Assembly: GCA_015179125.1 (NCBI GenBank)
Contig: WHVA01000174.1
Coordinates: forward strand, 1-64,000
DNA: 64,000 nucleotides
Reading direction: 5' to 3'
From: Gautieria morchelliformis
Lineage: Eukaryota > Basidiomycota > Agaricomycetes > Gomphales > Gomphaceae
In this document: positions 10,123-18,974 of the stretch, one piece after another
Numbering within the stretch: the stretch's first letter is position 1
Layout: each line of letters opens with the position of its first letter
Made by a program: the position numbers and the translations under genes
The notes under the pieces: generated by a model
The model's database searches: none
The model's input: the letters and a program-made list of their open reading frames with translations, nothing else
What the model was told of the DNA's origin: nothing

Positions 10123-10813
10123 TGTTACGTATCGAGATTTCCGCTAAGTCGGAACTGGAAAGGACAGCGGCTTTAACTTGTAGGTTGCGCCCCCAATGAA
10201 CTATCGTCCTAAGTATTTCGGAACTGAGTCGGAAGTCGGAAAGTACTGAACCAAAGGTTGGTTGGAACTTGAGTCAGAACGGAGGCGGAAGGCGGAAGAT
10301 GGAAGGCGGAGAGAAACTGAGATCTTGCTAGACTCGCTGTACTAAGAACAGGAGATGGAGCGAAGGAAATCAAGTATCGAAGGTGATTATCTGATTGCAG
10401 AATAAGAGACATACATGACAGGCTTTTATACAAAGAGCTGGGGCAACAGGTAATATATGGTACTAAGCAAAATTCCAGGGGAAGCGGAAGTCAAGTAAAC
10501 AATGCGTGGGAACTAACTATTGGGAACAATGGGACTACAAGGGGGGTTCAGGGTAAGGTAGAACAATGGCAAAGAACAAGGGGTTGGGAAAACATATCTG
10601 ACAACGAAACACAAGGAGGGTCGGACATATGGTCTTGATGAACGGTAAGGTGGGTCCGGTGGGTCCGAGTAATAGAGTCGAAAGAACAAGGGAAATGTAC
10701 AAGGGGCGGAATGTCAGAAATATCGGAGGGGCGGAATGTGTTGCAGAAATATCATAGGGGCGGAAGGTATTGCGGAACTGAGGGTCGGAAGTCGGAAATG
10801 AACGGTCGTAACA
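10123..10813 (-). repeat. 5' LTR of gypsy-A
   Basis: A 691-bp segment bounded by TGTTACG and CGTAACA. It is closely similar to the solo LTR at 11244-11892 and lies directly upstream of gag. It contains TATAAAAG on the minus strand (10423-10430) followed about 30 bases later by the self-primer sequence (10396-10386). Confidence 0.88.
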
Positions 10814-12971
10814 TATGGGGCTGATTCAAGTAGGTGGGTGTACATGTAACGAGAGGCATAATCAGCGAGCACATTAGCAGAAGAAGAAAGCCAGGAAGAT
10901 GAGTAAGAGAATTCAAGCTGCGCTGCTAGCATAACGATCATGCAGAGGTTTATCATTACGTGCAGAGATCGGTTCGTGTCATTTTCGATGGCACGAACAT
11001 CTACTTGGTTGTCTATGTGGAAGACAACGTGTTTATGCCTCCATAGGTGACCCCAGCGTAGAATAGCCTGTAGAACTGCATAGATTTCCTTGAATTGGAT
11101 ATCACGTTCGCGGAAACGCCTAGGGATTCGGCTAGAGAACCACTCCTTCCCAAGTATGCCCCCTATGCCCTTCTTTCCACTCGCATCTGTATAAATGTGC
11201 AAGGTTTCGTAGGACAAGGAAATGAGGCGGACACCATTCCATCTGTTACGTATCGAGATTTCCGCTAAGTCGGAACTGGAAAGGACAGCTGCTTTGACTT
11301 GTAGGCTGCGCCCCCAATGAACTATTGTCCTAGGTATTTCGGAAATGAGTCGGAAGTTGGAGAGTACTGAACTAAAGGTTGTCGGAACTTGAGGCGGAAC
11401 TGAGGCGGAAAACAGAAGGCGAAGGGACAGAGGTCTTGCTAGACTCGCTGTGATAAGAACAGGAGATGGAGCGAAGGAAATCAAGTATCGAAGGTGATTA
11501 TCTGATTGCAGAATAATAGACATACATGACAGGCTTTTATACAAAGAGCTGAGACAACAGGTAATGGGATGGTACTAAGCAAATTCCAGGGGAAGCGGAA
11601 GTCGAGTAGACAATGCGTGGGAACTAACTAATTGGGAACAATGGGACTACAAGGGGGGTTCAGGGTAAGGTAAAACAATGGCAAAGAACAAGGGGTCGGG
11701 AAAACATATCTGACAACGAAACACAAGGAGGGCCGGACTGGTCTTGATGAACGATGAAGCGGGTCCGGTGGGTCCGAGTAATAGAGTCGAAAGAACAAGG
11801 GAGTAGAATAATGGGCGGAATGTCGGAAATATCGGAGGGGCGGAAAGGTTGTGGAACTGGAGGTCCGAAGTCGGAAATGTACGATCGTAACACCATCAAA
11901 ACACGTAAGTATGCCACCACCGGATTTCGGCGTGTGCGTAGGCAGGGATGTGTCGGACAGCGTAATTTGATTTGAAAGAGGTTGAGAAGTTGATGAGTCG
12001 GCGCAAAAATGCGTGGGAATGTGGAATAACCTGAGAGCAAAACTGCAGGAACCCAATTAGTTGCTGAAGGTCACGCAAGGAGCAGCTGTGATGAGCCAGC
12101 CAACTTAGGAGGAGGCTCCTAAGGTAGCAGAGCTTCTCGTCGGGGAGACGGGCTTCCATTGCCATGGAGTCTAGGTCGAGGCCTAGAAATTCGACCTGAG
12201 TAGAAGGACGAATTGTTTTTTCGTCCTGGAAGGAGAGGCCAAGCTGCCGACCGAGAGCTTGGATCCAATCCACTGCCTGGTTGGTGAGACTAAGTGGGGT
12301 GGAAGGCCTGAAAATAGGCAGGAAGTCGTCAAGGTAGTGTTTCAGACTACCAGGTATATGGCACTGAATTATCCAGTGCAGGGCTTCTGCAAAAAGATTA
12401 AATATATATGGGGTGGACTTGAGACCAAATGTCAATACGACCGCATGATAGAAAAGGCCTTGCCATTCAAAGCCGAGAAGGTTCCAGTCGGTGGGTCGAA
12501 CTGGGATATGGTGGAATGCCTCCTTTAGAGCAAGTTTTGCTAGAAGAGTGCCTTTGCCAAAGGCAGCAATAGCAGAGATCACTTGGTCGAAGGCTTCATA
12601 GCGGATACGCCCTTCGGCATCCGAGATACCGTCGTTCACGGAGAGACTGTCTGGCCATGATAAGTGATGAATGAGGCGACGCTTCAGGGGCTTATGGGGA
12701 CACGTTACAGTGCCGAGAGGGGAACATTGAAAGTTCAGGTAGGGGGGAGCTGAGAATGGGCCAAGGGCATGGCAACTGCTGAGAAGTGTGTCGACCACGT
12801 TGGACATGGAATCGGGAACTCCAAGGCACTTTTCAAATTGCAACAAGGCTGATCACGATGAGCACCAGAAAAGCCTAGGTTGGCACCAAATTCTATTACA
12901 TGCAGTAAGGAATCAACAAAGGGGCGGTCAGGGTAGTCCTTAAGGTAAAACTCCCAAGCCGATTTTTCCAA
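10814..12971 (-). pseudogene. DIRS-like RT and RNase H, split by solo LTR
   Basis: RT starts with a segment reading ANLGFSGAHRDQPCC (about 12880-12840), changes frame near 12840, then continues through LHHLSWP-like, KLALKEAFHHIPVRP and KHYLDDFLP to WWHTYVF (11899). A TGA stop (11898-11896) follows. The next codon, TGG, leads in frame into RNase H after removal of the solo LTR and one target copy: LHIYTDASGKKGIGG, HVVFHIDNQVDVRAIEN and NVLADYASR (11243-10814). Frame continuity across the insertion shows that the LTR landed in a once-contiguous RT-RNase H gene. Confidence 0.78.
11244..11892 (-). repeat. Solo LTR (gypsy-A family) with target duplication CCATC
   Basis: A 649-bp copy of the gypsy-A LTR with TGTTACG and CGTAACA ends, flanked by CCATC at 11239-11243 and 11893-11897. 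No internal element sequence is left, so it is the product of LTR-LTR recombination after insertion into the DIRS-like RNase H region. Confidence 0.93.
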
Positions 12972-13229
12972 CGGCGATGTAACACGAGCGAGGCCTACGG
13001 TCGAAGAGGGGACAGTGTTGCAGCGAGGGTCACTATTAGGATGGGGTGGCAGGGAAGGGCCCAGAGGGAATAGCTCAGAATGTGGCAGGGCGTCGGAGAG
13101 GACTACAGAGTCAAGGGAAGCGTGGGGAGCCGTAGAGATAGACTGGGGGGTAAACCTGGGTACAGAGTCCTGGGGGCAGGGACGAGGGGTGGACCGGGAG
13201 GACAGAAGCTTCCTCGCCCTGCCCGTGCC

Positions 13230-13892
13230 CTAGACAGAAGTCTTTGGCTTCTCTGTGCAACTAGATCGGCCGTGGTCACAACTACTACAGTTCTTGCATT
13301 TGTGCAAACGACCATGGGCACAGGGCAAGGCGCATTTCCCTGATTGGAAGGCGTAGCAGGTTTGTTTCCCATTTGACGAGGTAGACTGCGAGGGTGCTTT
13401 GCTCGATGCGGGCTTTGGACTGCCATAGAGGTGGAGGGAAGCCAGCTCAGTGTCCATGCTACGCCATCCCGAATAATCGCCATCACGCATTTCAGCGAGA
13501 TGCCGGTTATGGAACATGAAATGATACTGGAGGACTGCTGACCATTCGTAGCGCATGTAGATCTGGTAAATGATGCGGAGGTATTCCGAGCAACCCAGAA
13601 CCACTTGCTGCGAAGCCGGCACGTTGCCTGAGGCTATGATAAAGTATTGGAGTATTTCGAAGTAAATGACGAGCAGGTCGAATAGGGCATGAAAAGATGG
13701 GTAGTCCTTAGAGGAAGCCTCCCTCTCGCGCTGTAGAAATTCACCGTCGTCGGAAATCTCGAAGGCCTTGGGTTTAGGGCGTTCCTTAACAGTGGCGTCC
13801 AGTTTATACAGATGGGATGGGCAGAACTCATGTTTTGCGATCGCTAGCCACAGCGCAGACTCGACATGAGGGAATGAGCGGTCGATTGACAT
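13230..13892 (-). CDS. DIRS-like element Gag-type protein with Cys/His cluster
   Basis: A 220-residue frame just upstream of the RT. The middle is helical and hydrophobic (residues about 60-130). The C-terminus has a dense Cys/His array, CYAFQSGKCALPCAHG followed by CKNCSSCDHGRSSC, likely binding zinc and nucleic acid. It is preceded by a low-complexity Pro/Gln/Ser-rich ORF (14350-13907) that may be its N-terminus in another frame. Position and zinc-binding tail suggest a nucleocapsid role; the ATG at 13892 is only a candidate start. Confidence 0.6.
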   Translation of the reverse strand: MSIDRSFPHVESALWLAIAKHEFCPSHLYKLDATVKERPKPKAFEISDDGEFLQREREASSKDYPSFHALFDLLVIYFEILQYFIIASGNVPASQQVVLGCSEYLRIIYQIYMRYEWSAVLQYHFMFHNRHLAEMRDGDYSGWRSMDTELASLHLYGSPKPASSKAPSQSTSSNGKQTCYAFQSGKCALPCAHGRLHKCKNCSSCDHGRSSCTEKPKTSV

Positions 13893-14401
13893 ACCTGATG
13901 CAGGATTCAGCGAATAGGCGGCACGAAGGACACTCCTTGAGTCAAGGAGGTAGCTGATGGGGGAAGACCGGGTGCAGGGGGGGGAGGTGGCGGCTGCGGA
14001 GGCTGAGAGGGAGGTTGTTGCGGCGGACTTGGAGAACTCTGTTGTTGCTGAGGTTGCTGGACCTGAGGTTGTTGCAAGATAGAGAGCAGTTGCGAGAGAG
14101 AATTTTCGAGCGAAGACAGACGCTGGTCAGTAGTCGGCGCAACCACCTAGAAGGGCGGGAAGGGGGTGCTACCGGATGGGGGAGGGTCAGGGGTTGGTGA
14201 TATGGTGGCGTCTGGGGAGGGCCTGGCGGGCTGCTTGTCCCTAGAGCGAGAGGTTGAAGCATCGGTCTCAGCAGGCACCATGTTCGATGAGGTGTCGAGT
14301 TGGTAGGACGGAACTGCTCGACGGAACAGTGTGCCACGTCGAAGGGCCACTTCGGATGATATCTGCTCCTGTGAAAAAGATGGAGCTCGAAGCCTTTATG
14401 G

Positions 14402-14488
14402 CTATCGAGCGCGATATATGTGAGAAGGACGCAAATTCTAAATACAAAGGGAAATACCTATCGAGCGCGAGATATGTGAGAAGGACGC
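14402..14488. repeat. Two 31-bp direct repeats at the DIRS-like element 5' end
   Basis: Bases 14402-14432 recur at 14458-14488 with a single mismatch and a 56-bp period. They lie just upstream of the first ORF of the DIRS-like element and could be part of its terminal (split) repeat. Confidence 0.6.
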
Positions 14489-14689
14489 GAGGAAAGCCCT
14501 GTAGGAGAACATGGTCTTATATACTAATGGGAAACAATGGGGAGAATGGAACAATAGGGAAAATGGGACCATAGGTAAAAAGGGGGTGGACAATAGAGAG
14601 AATTGTGGACCGAAGGTGCAGGGTGGACATAGTCACGTGCCTCGTGCCATAGACCTTGGACAACGCTAGCTTTGTCCGCTCCAAGATTA

Positions 14690-14854
14690 CAAAGTAAAGG
14701 GGCTACTCAATAGGAGTTTGCCCTGATCTACAGTCACAGTGAAATAGCTCGTGACACTCGACGATGTAACCTGCAAGGCTTCATGGAAAGGTTGTCTAGC
14801 AGTAACAATCCTTTCACTGGCAAAGGTACTCCTTCAGAGCCCTTTGCCAACAGC
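14690..14854 (+). repeat. Fragment of an older element, target of gypsy-2
   Basis: Sequence encoding PFTGKGTPSEPFANS continues beyond gypsy-2 at 31036-31095. It is homologous, in reverse, to 31948-31730 (PFAGEGAPSEPFANS). This is a repeated LTR-element gene fragment that served as the gypsy-2 landing site. The gap 14491-14689 holds no gene. Confidence 0.6.
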
Positions 14855-15246
14855 TATCAGGGTTCACGTGTTTCCTTCCACAAGTTTCTATTTCCTTCCA
14901 TGAGTTTCCGTCACCTTCCGTCAGTTTCCATAACCTTCCATCACCTTCCATCACATGTCACATTCCATCACATTCCGTCACATGTCACATTCCATAACCT
15001 TCTACAAGTTTCCGTCTCCCCTATTATGTAAGCCTTGCCAGCGCTATAAGACTGTAGCCTGTGTGGTGGCGTTTCCTCAGCTTGATCTCTGAGGATACCC
15101 ACTACACAGGCACGTCCCCATGTATCTATCGTTGGTAGAGTTATAAACTGAGGATACCCACTACACAGTTGGTCATTGTCCTAATATCGGCTCTTATCTC
15201 CTTGAGTATCTTTGGTTGTGGCTTCGTCATTAGTGTTGCCCTCACA
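14855..15246 (+). repeat. gypsy-2 5' LTR
   Basis: A 392-bp LTR, TATCAGGGTTCACG to GCCCTCACA. It holds an array of about ten TTCC-headed units of near 10 bp (14875-15020), a TATAA box (15046-15050) and the self-primer source AGCTTGATCT (15079-15088). It carries a 59-bp segment, bounded by a ~20-bp direct repeat, that is absent from the 3' LTR. Confidence 0.93.
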
Positions 15247-15248
15247 GA

Positions 15249-15258
15249 AGATCAAGCT
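15249..15258 (+). promoter_or_regulatory. gypsy-2 self-priming primer-binding site
   Basis: AGATCAAGCT, two bases after the LTR, is the exact complement of AGCTTGATCT at 15079-15088, which lies about 30 bases after the TATAA box and so near the mRNA start. This is the Tf1/sushi arrangement, as in gypsy-A. Confidence 0.65.
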
Positions 15259-15264
15259 CATAGG

Positions 15265-16413
15265 ATGACCCCACACACTTTTCTTAACCAGCCTTCATCT
15301 CAGCCTATGGCAGACCAACTCCCAGACGCATACTGGGATGCCCTGGGTGACCATGGGCCATTTCTTCGAGGCCTCCTTTCCAGCCAAGCACAGCAGTTGC
15401 AGCAACTTCAACTGCAGAATCAGGAACTGCACAATCAGATTGCTAACGTTCACGACCACTTAGCCAATGCTGCCACCAACGCTGCTGTTGCTGCTGCTCA
15501 AGCCCTTGCGCCCTCAGTACCTCACAGTGTCCCTCCATCTACTCACTCTATCAAAGCAGCAGAACTGGAGAAGTTCAATGGAGACCATGCAGAGACTGAA
15601 GGGTTTATCAGGTCTATCAAGTTGTCCATCGCTGTCCAACCAGCATCCTTCCCAGATGAGCGCACAAAGATCCTATATGCTCTTTCCTTCATGACGGGAG
15701 GCTCTGCGGAGATATGGGCACACAATGAGACACAGGCTGTCATTGATGGCACCTCCTCTATATCCACTCTGGAGGGGTTCATTAAACGTGTGTAGGAGGC
15801 CTTTGGTGACCCAGATCGTGCCAGAATGGCTCGCACTAAACTGCATGACCTTAGGATGGCGTCAGGAATGTCGGCAGATGAATACACGGCTCAATTTGAG
15901 ATCCTGGCAGGCAGGACAGGCTTTAATGATGAGGCACTCGAGGATGCCTATGCTCGTGGCCTTCCAGCAGGTATCCTTGACAAGATCCACGCCCAGCCCC
16001 TTCTTCCATCCAACCTCAGAGCCTGGAAGGAAGCAGCCTGTCAGATTGACCGCAATCACCGCCGTCTGTTAGAGGTCAGGAAGGCACAGACACCTCATGT
16101 CCCTAATCGCCCTCCTCCTGTCCGACCACTCCACACTCCTGCTACGGCTCCTGTTGTCACAGCACCACCCAGTAATGCGACACCTATGGACATTGACTCA
16201 TCCCGCCGCTGCACCGAAACATGGACCTGCTACAACTGTAAGAGACCTGGTCACATTTCACCAGACTGTCCTGAACCTCGCAAGCCACGAATCCGTGCAA
16301 ACCTCATAGAGGCAGACATTGCAGCAATTGTCTCTAAATCTGTAGCAGTGGCGATGGAGGAATGCAAACAGAAGGTGGAAGCCCCTGTCCAAGATGAAGG
16401 AAAGGGTTTTTAG
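15265..16413 (+). pseudogene. gag: gypsy-2 Gag with one in-frame stop
   Basis: ATG at 15265. The first part has a coiled-coil-like Gln/Leu-rich segment, then a Gag domain (ELEKFNGDHAETEGFIRSI). A TAG at 15793-15795 interrupts it; the same frame continues with EAFGDPDRARMARTKL and ends in a CCHC knuckle (CYNCKRPGHISPDC, about 16231-16272). The stop sits where CAG (Gln) would fit, a C-to-T change. The tail reaches a TAG at 16411-16413 preceded by a slippery heptamer. Confidence 0.85.
16404..16410 (+). promoter_or_regulatory. Putative -1 frameshift heptamer G GGT TTT
   Basis: Gag ends AAG GGT TTT TAG. A one-base backward slip gives GGG TTT TTA and opens into the pol frame (GQSAVKDMPHS...). GGGTTTT fits XXXYYYZ. 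This is the same design as gypsy-A with a different heptamer. Confidence 0.6.
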
Positions 16414-18725
16414 GCCAGTCAGCGGTGAAAGACATGCCCCACTCGACGAATCGGTTTTCAGTTCTTGAAACATGTACAATAGGGATCACAGGCGATATGA
16501 TGCATCCTTCTCCTATCCCTGATCGAACTGAAACCAAACCAGCCATGCCAAAAACCCAACCCATCGCTCCAGTTGCTAATGCAAACCTTCCAGTCCCTCT
16601 ATATGTCCGTACTGCTGACCTCCGCCGATGCACCAAAGTACCTCTCAAGGTCCACTCCGTTGACACAGGGCATCCACTTGCAATTGACTCCCTCCTTGAC
16701 AGTGGTGCTACAGGGATGTTCATCGATGTGGAGTTTGTAAGGGAACACAGACTTCGGACCCGTCCCCTACCCCGTGCCATCCCCATCTACAATATTGATG
16801 GTACCCCAAATGAGGCTGGCTCAATCAAGGAAGAAGTCGACCTCATTTGCACCTTTGGGGATCATACGGAACGTGCCAGATTCTCCGTCACAAGCCTTGG
16901 ACGACTTGCCATCATTCTTGGTCCCACATGGCTTGTTGAACACAACCCAGAAGTTGACTGGCGTACAGGAGATGTGAAGATGACACGCTGTCCCAAGTCA
17001 TGTGGGGGCAGACCTGTTGTCAGAGGGCCCACAGTCGAAACTGTTCCAGAAGAGAGTGTAGATCAAGAGGAGGTTCCCATACAGCACACCGGCTCCCTAC
17101 TTGAGGAAGGAGACAGGACCTTTGTCATCTTTGTGAATGAGAGTCCTGAAATGATTGGTGCAGGCTGGACTGTCTCCCAACAGCTTGCTGAACGGGCCAG
17201 CAAGTCCGCACCAGTCAGATCCTTCGAGGACCTTGTTCCCAAACCATACCAGGAGTTCAAGGATGTGTTTTCTAAGGAGTCATTTGACCAACTGCCTCCT
17301 CAAAAGCCCTGGGACCATGCAATTGAGCTTACTCCAGATGCACAACCCTTCAGCACAAAGGTTTACCCAATGTCACCGGTTGAGCAAAGGGAACTGGATA
17401 ACTTCCTTGAGGAGAACCTGAAGAGCCATCGGATCCGTCCTTCCAAGTCACCTATGGCATCTCCAGTCTTCTTTGTGAAGAAAAAGGACGGCAGTCTTAG
17501 ATTTGTGCAAGACTACCGGAAGCTCAATGATATAACAATCAAGAATGCCTATCCTTTGCCCCTTGTCCCAGACATCATGAATAAGATTGCTGCTAGAAGG
17601 GCTAAATACTTCACAAAGCTTGACATTTGCTGGGGATATAATAATGTACGCATAAAAGAGGGAGATGAGTGGAAGGCAGCCTTTCGGACAAATAGGGGCC
17701 TGTATGAACCTCTAGTCATGTTCTTTGGACTCACGAACAGCCCAGCAACCTTCCAGACGATGATGAATGACATCTTCAAGAGTCTCATTGATGAAGGGGT
17801 TGTGGTGGTGTTCATGGACGACATTCTCATCTTCACAGAGTCGCTTGAAGAACATCGTAGGATTGTACGACATGTCCTTGAAATCCTCCAGGCCAACAAC
17901 CTGTATCTCAAACCTGAAAAATGCCTATTTGAGCAACTAGAGGTGGAGTATCTTGGCCTCATCCTCTCTCAAGGACAGGTTGCCATGGACCCAGTCAAGG
18001 TTGCAGGGGTGAGGGACTGGCCAATACCACGTACTGTCACTGAAGTCAAATCATTCCTTGGTTTCATCAACTTCTACCGTAGATTTGTGGAAGACTTCTC
18101 ACACATTGCAAAGCCCCTCAACCAGTTGACAAAACAGGATGCCCAATGGTCTTGGGATCCAAATGGCCCAGAGCAAGCGTCCTTTGACAAGCTCAAACTC
18201 CTCATCACCTCAACACCGATCCTTGTCCTCCCTGATCAAGACAAACATTTCCATCTTGAAACAGATGCCTCAGCCTATGCCACAGGAGCAGTACTGTCCC
18301 AGCTATGTGATGATGGCAAATGGCGGCCTGTGGGGTTTGTCTCCAAAAGCCTCAATGATGCTGAACGCAACTATGCCATCCATGACAAGGAGCTTCTTTC
18401 TGTGATTCGGGGATTAGAGGAATGGTGCCACATCTTAGAGGGAACAAAGCACAAGATTGAGATTCTCAATGACCATCAGAATCTCACCTACTTCCGCACT
18501 GCACAAAAGCTGAACTGTCGTCAAGCACGCTGGTCACTCTACCTCTCTCGCTTTGATTTTGAGCTGATCCATCGTCCTGGTCGTCATTCAGCAAAGCCTG
18601 ATGCACTCTCACGACGCGTGGATCATAAGCGGGGGGAGGAAGACAACCAAAATGAAGTCTTACTTACCCCTGACTTGTTCCACATCAAGGCGAATCCCCC
18701 AGAGGCTGGCGTGCAGTTAGTCCCA
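16405..18725 (+). pseudogene. pol: gypsy-2 Pol, first part (protease, RT, RNase H)
   Basis: An unbroken frame of about 770 codons. Aspartic protease has SLLDSGATGMFID (about 16690). RT has SPVFFVKKKDGSLRFVQDYR, MFFGLTNSPATFQ and FMDD in place of the usual YxDD (about 17812). RNase H has LETDASAYATGAV and NDHQNLTYF. It ends at KPDALSRR plus a short tail, where gypsy-3 begins at 18726. Beyond 18725 the frame only reads into the gypsy-3 LTR and stops at 18752. Confidence 0.92.
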
Positions 18726-18938
18726 TGTAAAGATGTCTATCTTAAGCCTTAAGTCACAAGAGCACGACAGAACTTGACCAATGTGTGGTATTCTGATGCT
18801 ACGTAGTGACAGTGTAAGGGTAAGATGCGATGGGGACCGCTAGCCGGTTCCCACGCATAAACTATACAGTGGGTCCCTAAGGGGCCCACTGGGATTATGT
18901 AATAACTAATGTACATGTAGATACACGGGTTATTTACA
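18726..18938 (-). repeat. gypsy-3 3' LTR with purine tract
   Basis: 213 bp, nearly identical to the 5' LTR. On the minus strand it is preceded by AGAGGGGGAGGG (18950-18939), a textbook polypurine tract for plus-strand priming. Confidence 0.93.
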
Positions 18939-18974
18939 CCCTCCCCCTCTATAGACAACTATAGGGGTTAACTC

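Larger units (their letters stand above)
3900..10813 (-). mobile_element. Ty3/gypsy element gypsy-A, minus strand, 3' LTR missing
   Basis: On the minus strand the order is 5' LTR (10813-10123), primer site, gag (10089-8671), protease, a 1.05 kb foreign block (8100-7046), reverse transcriptase, RNase H, integrase and chromodomain (to about 3930). This is the standard chromodomain-gypsy order. The chromodomain runs into unrelated sequence near 3930 and no 3' LTR follows, so the 3' end is deleted or replaced. The 5' LTR abuts the DIRS-like element at 10814. Internal stops (6810-6812 and 4148-4150) and a deletion near 4670 show it is dead. Confidence 0.9.
10814..14490 (-). mobile_element. DIRS-like retroelement (RT-RNase H), minus strand, partial
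   Basis: Minus-strand order: a Pro/Gln-rich N-terminal ORF (14350-13907), a Gag-like ORF with a Cys/His cluster (13892-13230), reverse transcriptase (12971-11896) and RNase H (11238-10814). The RT has the YLDD box and an RNase H of the DIRS/Ngaro type rather than gypsy type, and no LTR or integrase is found. The tyrosine recombinase expected downstream is missing because gypsy-A abuts at 10813. A solo LTR splits RT from RNase H. Confidence 0.7.

Noticed and set aside
9900..10130. tRNA-type primer-binding site in gypsy-A
   Set aside because: No TGG directly after the LTR; the self-complementary 11-mer explains the site better.
16774..16977. Overlapping ORFs inside the pol genes on both strands
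   Set aside because: They are shadows of the well-supported pol frames and contain no recognisable domain.
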